Positions 48,508 to 57,732 are shown, counted from the stretch's first letter. The stretch: 64,000 bases of DNA from an uncultured Hyphomicrobiales bacterium (GCA_903828145.1 CAIKKY010000029.1:122267-186266), one strand, 5' to 3'. The notes: generated by a model not told the origin, from the sequence alone. Numbers and translations are program-made.

Positions 48508-49395
48508 ATGGATATAGCCGGCACTTATCCGATGCTCTATGCCTTTTTCGACGCGAGCGGAGCGCTCGTGCGCGAGGCCGTGACCCGTCAGGTCAACGCC
48601 GCTCTCGCGGTGGGAGCCTCGGGCATTGCCTGTCTTGGCCTCGGCACAGAAGTTGCGAAACTCTCGCTCGCCGAACGGCGGCAGATCATCGATTGGGTGA
48701 TCGCCGATGTGCGGGGCAGGGCCCCCGTCGCCGTCACCATTGCCGATGGCAATGTGCCCGACATGATCGAGAGCGCGCGGTATGCAGAACGCGCCGGGGC
48801 GAGCTGGCTCATTCTGCAGCCGCCGCGTCCGCCGGCCTCCGGGGCTGATCTCATCCGGTTTTTCGCGAGCATTGCGCAGAGCGTTTCCTTGCCCTGCGGC
48901 ATTCAGAACGCGCCGGAATTTCTGGGCATCGGGCTCACCTCGGCCGAGCTTTTGAGCCTTCATGCCGAAGCGCCGAACGTGACCCTCGTCAAAGCCGAGG
49001 CGAGCGCGGTGGCGGTGGCCCGCACGATCGAGGCGGTGAAGGGCCGGATGCGGGTCTTCAATGGCCGCGCCGGGCTTGAACTCACCGACAACTATCGCGC
49101 CGGTGTCGATGGCATGATCCCGGGCATGGAAACCATCGATCTGCAGGTGGCCATCGAAAAGGCCATGCGGGCGGGCGAGGACGAAGTGGCCGAGGGGCTG
49201 TATCGGCGGCTGCTGCCCACGGTGACCTTCATCATGCAGGGCCTGCCGCAGCTCTTGACCTATGGCAAGCTGATTGCTGCCCTGCGGCTCGGGATCACGC
49301 CCAGCGCGGCGCGGCTTCCGGCTGAACCGCTGAGTGCCCTCGGCGAGCAATGGGCGCTGCGCCTTGCCCGTGAACTGGGCCCCTTGCCGGGCTAG
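48508..49395 (+). CDS. DHDPS/NAL superfamily enzyme, candidate keto-deoxy sugar acid aldolase
   Basis: A TIM-barrel lyase, first gene of the rightward sugar operon, with a GGGGAG ribosome site. The Schiff-base Lys is in NVTLVKAEAS (about residue 165). In this family the proton relay normally uses Tyr in YN-x-P and Thr-Thr in GTTGE. Here those segments read GIQNAPEF and LGLGTEVA, so the Tyr is Gln and the Thr pair is not conserved. By context it may split 2-keto-3-deoxy-L-rhamnonate to pyruvate and lactaldehyde or dehydrate a sugar acid. The altered site makes either uncertain. Length is 295 residues. Confidence 0.82.
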   Translation: MDIAGTYPMLYAFFDASGALVREAVTRQVNAALAVGASGIACLGLGTEVAKLSLAERRQIIDWVIADVRGRAPVAVTIADGNVPDMIESARYAERAGASWLILQPPRPPASGADLIRFFASIAQSVSLPCGIQNAPEFLGIGLTSAELLSLHAEAPNVTLVKAEASAVAVARTIEAVKGRMRVFNGRAGLELTDNYRAGVDGMIPGMETIDLQVAIEKAMRAGEDEVAEGLYRRLLPTVTFIMQGLPQLLTYGKLIAALRLGITPSAARLPAEPLSALGEQWALRLARELGPLPG

Positions 49396-49406
49396 AGGAG
49401 GACGAC

Positions 49407-50288
49407 ATGCCGGATTTTCCGATTATCGACACGCATCTGCATATCTGGGACCAGAACCGTCTCACCTACAGCGCGTTCGCGGGCAGCCCGCTGTTCAACC
49501 ATCCCTATCAGATTGAGGATTACCAGCGCGACTGCGGCGATCTCCAGATCGAGGCGATGGTCTTTCTCGAATGCTACGCTGATTTCTGGGCCGATGGCGG
49601 CCAGTATATCGAAGAGATCAAGTTCGTTGAGGAGTCGGCAAAACGCGACCCGCGCATTCGCGGCATCGTGCCCATGGCCCCGCTCGAATGGGGCGCAAAG
49701 GTTGAGCCGATGCTGCGCCAGATGCAGGAGAACCACCCGACGGTCAAAGGCATCCGCCGCATTGTTGAATTCGATAAGGATCCGCGCGCGCTGACTCTGT
49801 CCGACGATTTCATCGCGGGGGTGAACCTGCTCGGCAAATTTGGCTGGCACTTCGAAATCAACGTCAACCACACGCAGATGGATATCGTGCGCGAGTTCGT
49901 TGAGCGGGTGCCCGAGGTGCCGCTGATCCTTGATCATTGCGGCAAGCCCGGCATCAAGGAAGGCGCCCTCGCGCAGTATCGCGACGATGTGGCGTTTTTG
50001 TCGAAGCGCAAGAACCTCTGGATCAAGCTGTCCGACCTGCCGGTTGAGGCGGACCTTAAGACCTGGACCGAGGCGGACCTCCGGCCCTATATCGCGGCCA
50101 CACTCGACACGTTCGGGCCGGCGCGCACGATTTATGCCGGCGATTATCCCATCTGCCTGCAGGCGACGACGCTCACGCGCTGGGTGGATGTGCTGGATCG
50201 GGCGTTTGCTGATCTGGGGCTCTCGAAGGCCGAAATTCGCGCGATTTACCGCGACAATGCCAACAGCTTTTACCGGCTGGGGCTTTAA
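49407..50288 (+). CDS. Amidohydrolase family lactonase (candidate rhamnono-lactonase)
   Basis: A COG3618-like metal-dependent hydrolase with the N-terminal metal site IIDTHLHIWD (about residues 6-15), LILDHCGKPG in the middle, and the late Asp in RTIYAGDYPICLQ. Members hydrolyse fucono-, rhamnono- or dicarboxylactones. In this cluster it would open the lactone made by the dehydrogenase. It starts 11 bases after the DHDPS-like gene with GAGGAGG ahead of the ATG. Length is 293 residues. Confidence 0.87.
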   Translation: MPDFPIIDTHLHIWDQNRLTYSAFAGSPLFNHPYQIEDYQRDCGDLQIEAMVFLECYADFWADGGQYIEEIKFVEESAKRDPRIRGIVPMAPLEWGAKVEPMLRQMQENHPTVKGIRRIVEFDKDPRALTLSDDFIAGVNLLGKFGWHFEINVNHTQMDIVREFVERVPEVPLILDHCGKPGIKEGALAQYRDDVAFLSKRKNLWIKLSDLPVEADLKTWTEADLRPYIAATLDTFGPARTIYAGDYPICLQATTLTRWVDVLDRAFADLGLSKAEIRAIYRDNANSFYRLGL

Positions 50289-50297
50289 GGGAATATC

Positions 50298-51110
50298 ATG
50301 AAAAAGGCCGAGGCGAAGACCCGGGAGAGCGTGGTGGTGACCGACGCTTTTTCCGAGCTGGTGGCGGCGGAAAACGCCCCCACCCGCCCGTCCACGGCCT
50401 ATGCCGAGCCGATGCGCGAAGGCCGCTCGATTGCCGAGCAGGTCGCGAACCGCATCATGCAGATGATCAAATCCGGCAATCTGAAAAGCGGGGATCGTCT
50501 GCCGACCGAAGCGCAGATGACGATTGCCTTCGGCATTTCGCGGCCGCCGCTGCGCGAGGCGCTGAAAGCGCTGACGCTGATGGGCGTTCTGGCGAGCCGT
50601 CAGGGTGGCCGCTACACGGTGACCGATCTGTCGCCCTCGCGCCTCGCTGCCGGTGTAAACGTCATGCTGGGGGTCGCCCAATATGATGTGGCCGAGCATT
50701 TTGAGGCGCGCGCCGTGGTCGAACTGGAACTGGTGCGACTTTCAGCCGAACGCGCCACGCTCGATGAACGGGCGCGGATCATGAAGTTGGCCGTCGATGG
50801 CCGCGCCTTTCACGATGATCCCGTGGCGTTCCGGCTGATCGACATTGAGTTCCACCAGGCGCTCTACAAGGGCGCGCATAACGCCTTGCTCTCCATGCTG
50901 GCGCAGGGGCTTTACGATGTGGGGCTCGATGTGCGGCGTGTCGCCAGCACTGTACCCGGTGTGATCGCAAAGAGCGTGGCGCAGCATGTCCGCGTGGCCG
51001 AGGCCGTCCTCGCCGGTGATGTGGCGGGCGCAGTGAACGCCTATCGGCAGCATCTGGAACATGTGCGCGACACCACGGTGGAAACCATGGCCGAGCGCGG
51101 CCCAACCTGA
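50298..51110 (+). CDS. GntR-family transcriptional regulator, FadR subfamily
   Basis: The winged helix (SIAEQVANRIMQMIKSGNLK, then LPTEAQMTIAFGISRPPLRE) starts near residue 45 and is preceded by an unusual charged extension of about 44 residues. The C-terminal FCD all-helical domain has metal-type His residues in IDIEFHQALYKGAHN and VAQHVRVAEAVLAGD. It probably senses rhamnose or a pathway acid and controls the divergent promoter at 48403-48428. It sits inside the rightward operon. Confidence 0.92.
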   Translation: MKKAEAKTRESVVVTDAFSELVAAENAPTRPSTAYAEPMREGRSIAEQVANRIMQMIKSGNLKSGDRLPTEAQMTIAFGISRPPLREALKALTLMGVLASRQGGRYTVTDLSPSRLAAGVNVMLGVAQYDVAEHFEARAVVELELVRLSAERATLDERARIMKLAVDGRAFHDDPVAFRLIDIEFHQALYKGAHNALLSMLAQGLYDVGLDVRRVASTVPGVIAKSVAQHVRVAEAVLAGDVAGAVNAYRQHLEHVRDTTVETMAERGPT

Positions 51111-51121
51111 GGAGACCCGCC

Positions 51122-51439
51122 ATGGGTGAACGCATTGCCTTCCGCATGAACCTTTTTGCCGGCCAGGCGGCCGAATATGAAAAGCGGCATGACGAGATTT
51201 TCCCCGAGCTGGTGACGGCCCTCAAAGACGCGGGCGTTTCCGATTACACGATCTGGCTCGACCCTGAGGATCATCACCTGTTCGGCATTCTGACCCGATC
51301 GGACAGTCACACCCTGGGCGCGCTGCCCGACACTGAAATCATGAAGCGGTGGTGGGCGCATATGCGCGACCTGATGGAAACCTATCCGGATAATGAGCCG
51401 GTGCAGGTGCCGCTCAAGCGCGTGTTCTACCTGCCGTGA
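51122..51439 (+). CDS. rhaM: L-rhamnose mutarotase
   Basis: RhaM interconverts alpha and beta L-rhamnose. The 105-residue protein has the family start RIAFRMNLFAGQAAEYEKRH with the active-site His, then YTIWLDPEDHHLFGILTRSD and the EIMKRWWAHMRDLMETYPDN motif with paired Trp. A GGAGA ribosome site precedes the ATG. Its stop overlaps the GTG of the rhamnonate dehydratase, so the two are coupled. This is the strongest single indicator that the locus handles L-rhamnose. Confidence 0.92.
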   Translation: MGERIAFRMNLFAGQAAEYEKRHDEIFPELVTALKDAGVSDYTIWLDPEDHHLFGILTRSDSHTLGALPDTEIMKRWWAHMRDLMETYPDNEPVQVPLKRVFYLP

Positions 51440-52620
51440 GTGCCTCGTTCCGCATCAGGGACGTGCGCGTCCACACCGTGTCGCCCGCCAACAAGGGCGG
51501 GGATTATTTCCAGCAGGGCGGCACCACGCACTGGCTGGTCGACAGCCTGATTTCCAACCCGATGTCCGGCTATGCGCGCTATCGCGAGCGCCGGTCGAGC
51601 TGGGGCATTGGTGTTTTGGGCTCGCTGGTCATCGAGATTGAAACCGAAGAGGGTCTTGTGGGTGTCGCCACGGGCACGGGCGGGGTGCCCGCGGCGTGGC
51701 TGATCAAGCACCATTTCGCGCGGTTCCTCGTGGGCGAGGACGCCCGCAACATCAACCGCATCTGGGACGAGATGTACCGCGCCTCGCTGCCTTATGGGCG
51801 CAAGGGCCTGCCGATGATGGCGATCAGCGCCGTTGATCTGGCGCTGTGGGACCTCAATGGCAAGGTGCGCGGGGAGCCCGTGTACAATCTCATCGGTGGC
51901 AAGGTGCGTGATGAGATCACGTTCTACTGCACCGGTCCGGAGGCGGACGCCATACAATCCATGGGCTTTTGGGGGGCGAAAGTGCCGCTGCCCGAGGGGC
52001 CGTTCGACGGCGAGGCCGGGCTCAAGCGCAATGTCGCGTTTCTTGCTGCGCATCGCGCCAAGGTCGGGCCGGGCTATCCGATCATGGTCGACTGCTACAT
52101 GTCGCTTGACGTGCCCTATGCCATCCGGCTCGCCGAAGCGGCCAAGGATGTTGATATCTACTGGTGGGAAGAAGTGCTGCAGCCCGATGATGTCGAGGGC
52201 TATCGGCTGATCCGGCAGGCGCATCCGACGCTGAAATGGACCACGGGCGAACATGAATATTCGCGCTTCGGCTTCCGGCGGCTCATCGAGGAGCGGCTGC
52301 TTGATATCGTGCAGCCGGACGTGATGTGGGTGGGCGGGCTGACCGAGCTGTTGCGCATTGCCGCCCATGCCTCGGCCTATGAAGTGCCGGTTGTGCCGCA
52401 TGGCAGCGGGCCCTATTCCTACCATTTCATTGCCAGCCAGACCGGGCCGGCCTTTTGTGAATATGTGGCGGCGAGCCCTGATGGGCGCTCGATTGCCCCA
52501 GTGTTCGGGGATCTGTTCGTGGGCGAGTCTCTGCCCGTCAACGGGCGGCTCAATGTCCCGGATCGCCCCGGATTTGGTATGGTGCTGGCCGACCCCGGCC
52601 GGTTGGTGCCCGTCGCCTGA
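51436..52620 (+). CDS. rhmD: L-rhamnonate dehydratase (enolase superfamily)
   Basis: The enzyme dehydrates L-rhamnonate to 2-keto-3-deoxy-L-rhamnonate. Enolase-superfamily metal ligands are seen as IMVDCYMSLD (Asp), YWWEEVLQPDD (Glu) and WTTGEHEYSRFGF (Glu). The catalytic His is in VVPHGSGPYSYHF. The opening RIRDVRVHTVSPANKGGDYF and length of 394 residues match RhmD. Translation begins at a GTG that overlaps the rhaM stop. Confidence in the subfamily comes from both sequence and neighbours. Confidence 0.92.
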   Translation: MSASFRIRDVRVHTVSPANKGGDYFQQGGTTHWLVDSLISNPMSGYARYRERRSSWGIGVLGSLVIEIETEEGLVGVATGTGGVPAAWLIKHHFARFLVGEDARNINRIWDEMYRASLPYGRKGLPMMAISAVDLALWDLNGKVRGEPVYNLIGGKVRDEITFYCTGPEADAIQSMGFWGAKVPLPEGPFDGEAGLKRNVAFLAAHRAKVGPGYPIMVDCYMSLDVPYAIRLAEAAKDVDIYWWEEVLQPDDVEGYRLIRQAHPTLKWTTGEHEYSRFGFRRLIEERLLDIVQPDVMWVGGLTELLRIAAHASAYEVPVVPHGSGPYSYHFIASQTGPAFCEYVAASPDGRSIAPVFGDLFVGESLPVNGRLNVPDRPGFGMVLADPGRLVPVA

Positions 52621-52637
52621 AGCATGGATAGATCGAT

Positions 52638-53738
52638 ATGACCGCGTTGTTTGATGCCCGCCTTCACCGCCTCCGGGCCCGCATGGAGGAGACCGGGACC
52701 GATCTCGTCGCCGTAGGCCCGACCTCGCATATGCGCTGGCTTGCCGGGCTCAGCCCGCATGGCGACGAACGGCCGGTGATGATCCTTGTCGGCCCCAAGG
52801 GTGAAGGCATGCTGATGCCGGCGCTCAATGCGGCAAGCCAGCGGTCGCTGACGACCCTGCCGTTTTTCACCTGGAGCGATGATGAGGGCCCGACGAAGGC
52901 GCTCACCGCGCTGCTTGCGGCGGTGGGGGCCACGGGGCGGGGGCTCAAGGTTTCGGTCGACGAGACCATGCGGGCCGATTTTGCCTTCCTCGTTGTCGAT
53001 GCTCTTGAGGCGCCGGTACGCAGCTTTGCCGCCGACACGGTGGGGGCGCTTCGCGCGCAGAAGGACGACGCCGAATATCGGGCGCTCAAGGCCAATGCGC
53101 TGATCAATGATGCCGCCATGCGGCACGCGTTCTCGCTGTTGCGCGAGGGCGTTTCTGAGGCCGAAATCGGCACTGCCATCGAGCAGTTTTACGTGAGCCA
53201 CGGGGCGCGCAAGGAATTCATCTCGGTGTGTTTTGGCGAAAACGGTGCCTTTCCGCACCATGATGTCAGCGACCGGCGGCTGCGGCGCGGCGATCCGGTG
53301 CTGATCGATATTGGCGGACGGAGCGCCGGCTATCCCTCGGACATGACGCGGGTGGGCAGCTTCGGGCCCCCGTCGGCCGAGTTTTCCGCCCTTCACGCGA
53401 TTGTCGAGGGGGCCGTCGTGGCCGGAGTGGCGGCCGCTGTGGCTGGGGCGCGCGGTTGCGATGTCGATGGCGCGGCACGCGGGGTCATCCGCGCTGCGGG
53501 CTATGGCGACCGGTTCCTCCACCGCACGGGCCATGGTCTGGGCATTGATATTCACGAGCCGCCCAATATGACCGCGACCTCGGAGACGGTGATCGCCGAA
53601 GGCCATTGTTTCTCGATCGAGCCGGGGATCTATCTCTCCGGCCAGTTCGGGCTCAGGCTCGAAGAAATCGTGATCATTCGCAATGGCCGGGCCGAAGTGC
53701 TCTCTGAAATGCCGCGGGACATCATCGTCGTCGGCTAG
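52638..53738 (+). CDS. M24-family metallopeptidase (Xaa-Pro dipeptidase/creatinase-like)
   Basis: A creatinase-like N-terminal domain (residues 1-about 125) is followed by the pita-bread domain. Metal ligands appear in DPVLIDIGGRSAGYPSDMTR (two Asp), RTGHGLGIDIHEPPN (His), FSIEPGIYLSGQFGLRLEEI (two Glu). Length is 366 residues. It is 17 bases downstream of rhmD and may be the last gene of that operon. A role in rhamnose use is not evident. A creatinase-like hydrolase acting on a small molecule is possible. Confidence 0.88.
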   Translation: MTALFDARLHRLRARMEETGTDLVAVGPTSHMRWLAGLSPHGDERPVMILVGPKGEGMLMPALNAASQRSLTTLPFFTWSDDEGPTKALTALLAAVGATGRGLKVSVDETMRADFAFLVVDALEAPVRSFAADTVGALRAQKDDAEYRALKANALINDAAMRHAFSLLREGVSEAEIGTAIEQFYVSHGARKEFISVCFGENGAFPHHDVSDRRLRRGDPVLIDIGGRSAGYPSDMTRVGSFGPPSAEFSALHAIVEGAVVAGVAAAVAGARGCDVDGAARGVIRAAGYGDRFLHRTGHGLGIDIHEPPNMTATSETVIAEGHCFSIEPGIYLSGQFGLRLEEIVIIRNGRAEVLSEMPRDIIVVG

Positions 53739-53820
53739 GCTTTCGATCCGCTGCCTGAGCCCGCTGACCGGCACCACCTGAGGTGCTCTTTGCCAAGATG
53801 TGCGGTTGGCCTTGCGCCGA

Positions 53821-53840
53821 ACCGTAACGTACGGTACGGT
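53821..53840. promoter_or_regulatory. Operator-like palindrome before the TetR gene
   Basis: ACCGTA and TACGGT are inverted around ACG (53821-53835), and TACGGT is repeated at 53835-53840. It lies about 20-45 bases upstream of the preferred GTG starts of the TetR gene, a likely autoregulatory position. Confidence 0.5.
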
Positions 53841-53858
53841 GATGGCGGTTTTGGAGAT

Positions 53859-54500
53859 GTGCCCGTGCCCGGCGGCTTGAGCAAAGAAGAGCTGTTTACC
53901 CCGCGCCAGCAGCAGGTGCTGACGGCGGCGCTTGATCTGTTGGTTGAACAGGGAGACCGGCTGACCATGACGTCAGTCGCGCGCCGGGCGCAGTGCTCGA
54001 AAGAGACGCTGTACAAATGGTTTGGTGATCGCGACGGTCTCCTGACCGCCACGGTGCAGTGGCAGGCGCTGAAGGTGCGTGTGCCGCAGGTTGACCGGCG
54101 CAAGCTCGATGCGCCATCGCTGCGCGCCAGCATGGAACAGTTTGCGCGCGATCTGCTCACGACGCTGTGCGGCGATGTATCAATCACGCTCAACCGGCTG
54201 GCCATTACCCATGCGGCAGGCGAGGGCAGCGGGCTTGGGGCGATTGTGCTCGAAAACGGCCCGCTCGCTATCCGTTTGCGGCTGAAGCCGGTGCTTGAAG
54301 CCGGGCGCGACGCGCGCCTTATCCGGTTTGAGCAGACCGAGGAGGCCTATCGCAGTTTTTACGGGCTGGTGGTGCGCGACGCGCAGATCCGGCTTTTGCT
54401 CGGCGAGGCGCATCGGCCCGAGGCCCGCGAAATCAATGCCGATGCCGCTCGGGCAGTCGAGCAGTTCCTCAAGCTTTACGGAACAGGCCCTCTCGCCTGA
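53859..54500 (+). CDS. TetR/AcrR family regulator upstream of ilvC
   Basis: The helix-turn-helix MTSVARRAQCSKETLYKWFG lies near residues 36-55, followed by an all-helical ligand domain. The frame is open from an ATG at 53790, but that would place the palindrome at 53821 inside the gene. The GTG at 53859 (or 53865), after TTGGAG, is the better start and gives 213 residues. It is transcribed toward ilvC with a 77-base gap, so it may influence or be cotranscribed with ilvC. The ligand is unknown. Confidence 0.85.
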   Translation: MPVPGGLSKEELFTPRQQQVLTAALDLLVEQGDRLTMTSVARRAQCSKETLYKWFGDRDGLLTATVQWQALKVRVPQVDRRKLDAPSLRASMEQFARDLLTTLCGDVSITLNRLAITHAAGEGSGLGAIVLENGPLAIRLRLKPVLEAGRDARLIRFEQTEEAYRSFYGLVVRDAQIRLLLGEAHRPEAREINADAARAVEQFLKLYGTGPLA

Positions 54501-54562
54501 CCCGACAGAAAACCGGCGGCCGGAGGGGCGCCGGACCATGCAACGCCCTTTTGGGGCCATAA

Positions 54563-55597
<1,035 letters not shown>

Positions 55598-55621
55598 AGC
55601 TTAATCACGTCAGAGACTTGG

Positions 55622-55653
55622 AAGGGCCGGGGGAAACTCCGGCCCTTTCTTTT
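55622..55653 (+). terminator. Terminator of ilvC
   Basis: AAGGGCCGG (55622-55630) and CCGGCCCTT (55639-55647) form nine pairs, followed by TCTTTT. Confidence 0.85.
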
Positions 55654-55754
55654 GTCGTCGACAGCCACACTTTACCGACCATTACATCCAATTTGCTATG
55701 TAAAGTAACAATGAGACTTCATATTGACGACGCAATGATGCTAGAGTGACGGTA

Positions 55755-55780
55755 ATGAATGTATTAATGCGTACATTCAT
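55755..55780. promoter_or_regulatory. Operator-like palindrome before the outer-membrane barrel gene
   Basis: ATGAATGTA (55755-55763) and TACATTCAT (55772-55780) are exact inverted repeats with an eight-base spacer. They end 24 bases before the ATG, in an AT-rich stretch unlike the surrounding DNA. Confidence 0.55.
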
Positions 55781-55804
55781 GCGTCAAACAATGGGGGTTC
55801 ATCC

Positions 55805-56542
55805 ATGCGCACCATCCGTACACTTGCTTTGGCTACTGTCTCGCTCTTGGGGCTGAGCACCGCCGTTCTGGCGGCTGATCTGATTGTTTCGGTCGAAGAG
55901 CCTTCGGCAGCGCCGTCGGCGCAGTAGGCGGCCTCGGTCTATCTGGGCCTGATCGGCGGCTACGGCACGGCGACTGGCGATCTGACCGATATCAGTGCCG
56001 TCCCGGTGGGCTCGCCGACCGAAATGTCGCTCGAGGGTTACCTGCTCGGCGTGCAGGCCGGTATCGATCTGCCGATGTCGGATAGCGTTGTGCTGGGTCT
56101 CGTGGGCGATGTGTCCTGGGCCAATATCGCGGGCGACAGCTGCGTTGAGCAGACCGATGTGACCTGTTCGGAAATTGATCAGACCGGACATAGCCGCCTT
56201 GAAGCCAATATCGATTGGCTTGCCACCCTCCGCGCCCGCCTCGGCGTCGATGTGGGCGGCGTGCTGCTGTACGGCACTGCCGGTGTGGCCATGGCCGATG
56301 TTTCGGCGACCGTCACCAATTACGACGGCACCAATGATGCCGACGGCAGCGCCAGCCATTATGGCTATGCCGTGGGCGTGGGTGCTGATTTCGACGTCGC
56401 CGACAACCTGACGGTTGGCGTTGAATATCTCTATGTTGATCTCGGCGCTGCCGATTACAGCTTCGACGCGCCGGTTGGCGATGTCGGGTCGGCCTCTCTG
56501 ACGTCCAATATCCTGCGCGCATCGGTCAAGATGCACTTCTAA
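55805..56542 (+). pseudogene. Outer-membrane beta-barrel protein interrupted by an in-frame TAG
   Basis: A signal peptide (RTIRTLALATVSLLGLSTAV, cleavage after AA) is followed by a short linker, then TAG at 55925-55927 (codon 41). The same frame continues for 204 codons. The second part begins VYLGLIGGYGTATGD and has alternating barrel strands: LLYGTAGVAMADVSATV, YGYAVGVGADFDVAD, VGVEYLYVDLGAADY. It ends in ILRASVKMHF, with the terminal Phe of barrel proteins. This matches small Omp25/Opa-like porin-family proteins. A single change such as TGG to TAG would explain it. The part after TAG has no signal peptide of its own, so it is non-functional unless the stop is read through or is a sequence error. 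Confidence 0.8.
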
Positions 56543-56561
56543 GCTTCAGATCCTGAAGACG

Positions 56562-56589
56562 AAAAAGGGCACTTCGGTGCCCTTTTTTT
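56562..56589. terminator. Bidirectional terminator between the barrel gene and the DUF1003 gene
   Basis: AAAAAGGGCAC (56562-56572) and GTGCCCTTTTT (56577-56587) pair over eleven bases around a TTCG loop, with T tracts usable on both strands. Confidence 0.9.
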
Positions 56590-56599
56590 ATGGCCTCGC

Positions 56600-57070
56600 T
56601 CAGCGGGGCTTGTCCTTGTCCTCGGCAATCCGTTCGGCGGTGAGTTTTTCAACGAGCCCGATCAGGCGGCGGATATCCTCTTCGCGCAGCAGGTCCATTT
56701 TCTGGTGCAGCGCCTCGATATCGAGTTCGGCGCGCAGATTCACATCATAATCCAGTTGTGCCTTGTGCCGGTCGACATCGGCCTGCCGGTTCTGCGCCAT
56801 CATCAGGATGGGCGCGGTGAAGGCGGCCTGAAAGCTGAGAGCCAGATTGAGCAGGATGAACGGGTAGGGGTCCCAATGCGCGATCCAGGCCACGGTGTTC
56901 AGCACCAGCCAGAACACCAGCAGGCCGGACTGGATGATGATGAAGCGCCACGAGCCGACAATGGCGGCAATCCTGTCGGACATGCGTTCGCCCAGGGATA
57001 GGGACCCGGGGTGGGGCGAGCGGTCCTTGAGGGTAAATTTCGCCTTGGCGGGCAATTTGGCTTCGGTCAT
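56600..57070 (-). CDS. DUF1003 membrane protein
   Basis: A 156-residue protein with two central membrane helices (FIIIQSGLLVFWLVLNTVAW and YPFILLNLALSFQAAFTAPI) and the family segment MMAQNRQADVDRHKAQLDYD. A charged C-terminal helix follows, likely a coiled coil on the cytoplasmic side. The family is widespread and uncharacterised. It converges with the barrel gene over a shared terminator. Confidence 0.9.
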   Translation of the reverse strand: MTEAKLPAKAKFTLKDRSPHPGSLSLGERMSDRIAAIVGSWRFIIIQSGLLVFWLVLNTVAWIAHWDPYPFILLNLALSFQAAFTAPILMMAQNRQADVDRHKAQLDYDVNLRAELDIEALHQKMDLLREEDIRRLIGLVEKLTAERIAEDKDKPR

Positions 57071-57223
57071 CTTCGCCTCCTCACTGGAGGCACCATGTCA
57101 AACCTCCTCGGCAGCAGCCAGCGGAAACCGAGCGGCGTGGACAGGCGGGGCCTCTCGGCACGTCGGGGCTTGCGCGGAGGCGTGGCTGCGGGTTCAATCA
57201 GCGGCAAGAGTGGAGGGCCGCCG

Positions 57224-57721
57224 ATGAGCGCCGAAGACGATATCAGCCGGGTGACGGCGCAGGAGCAGGGGCTCGTGTTCGAGAGTTTCGATGAGCACGT
57301 GGCGTTTAAGCTGGGGGTTGCGATCCGCGACCGCGCGCTGCGCGATGGCGCGCCGATTGCCATTGAAGTGCGCACCTGGGATCGCGTGCTGTTTTTCGCC
57401 GGCCTGCCGGGCTCGTCCTTCGAAAATGCCGATTGGATCCGGCGCAAGGTGAACACGGTGAAGCGGGTGCTCAAAAGCTCGTACCGGGTAGTGCTCGAGA
57501 AAAAGTTCGAGGAAAACTACTTCCCGCCCGGCCGCGGCTTCAACAATGATGAGCACGCGCTCGCCGGCGGCTGTTTCCCGATCCGGTTGAAAGGTGCGGG
57601 TATTGTTGGCACGGTCACCGTATCGGGCGTCCCGCAGCGCCGCGACCATTACTACGCCGTCGCTGGCGTCTGCGACACCCTGGGGCTTGATCCGGCGGAT
57701 TGGTCGCTTCCGGGGGAATGA
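57224..57721 (+). CDS. UPF0303 family, heme-degrading/HbpS-like domain protein
   Basis: A 165-residue alpha/beta protein with FDEHVAFKLGVAIRDRALRD, then WDRVLFFAGLPGSSFENADW and KFEENYFPPGRGFNNDEHAL, matching the UPF0303 group related to HbpS/GlcG proteins. Some relatives bind heme or corrinoids, but no function is proven for this group. I chose the ATG at 57224 after GTGGAGG. The frame is open upstream across the divergent DUF1003 start. The stop overlaps a possible start of the GFA gene. Confidence 0.85.
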   Translation: MSAEDDISRVTAQEQGLVFESFDEHVAFKLGVAIRDRALRDGAPIAIEVRTWDRVLFFAGLPGSSFENADWIRRKVNTVKRVLKSSYRVVLEKKFEENYFPPGRGFNNDEHALAGGCFPIRLKGAGIVGTVTVSGVPQRRDHYYAVAGVCDTLGLDPADWSLPGE

Positions 57722-57732
57722 GGGGCGAAAGC

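Noticed and set aside
49392..50699. 435-codon frame antisense to the amidohydrolase and GntR genes
   Set aside because: Composition of a shadow ORF, while both plus-strand genes have clear families and ribosome sites.
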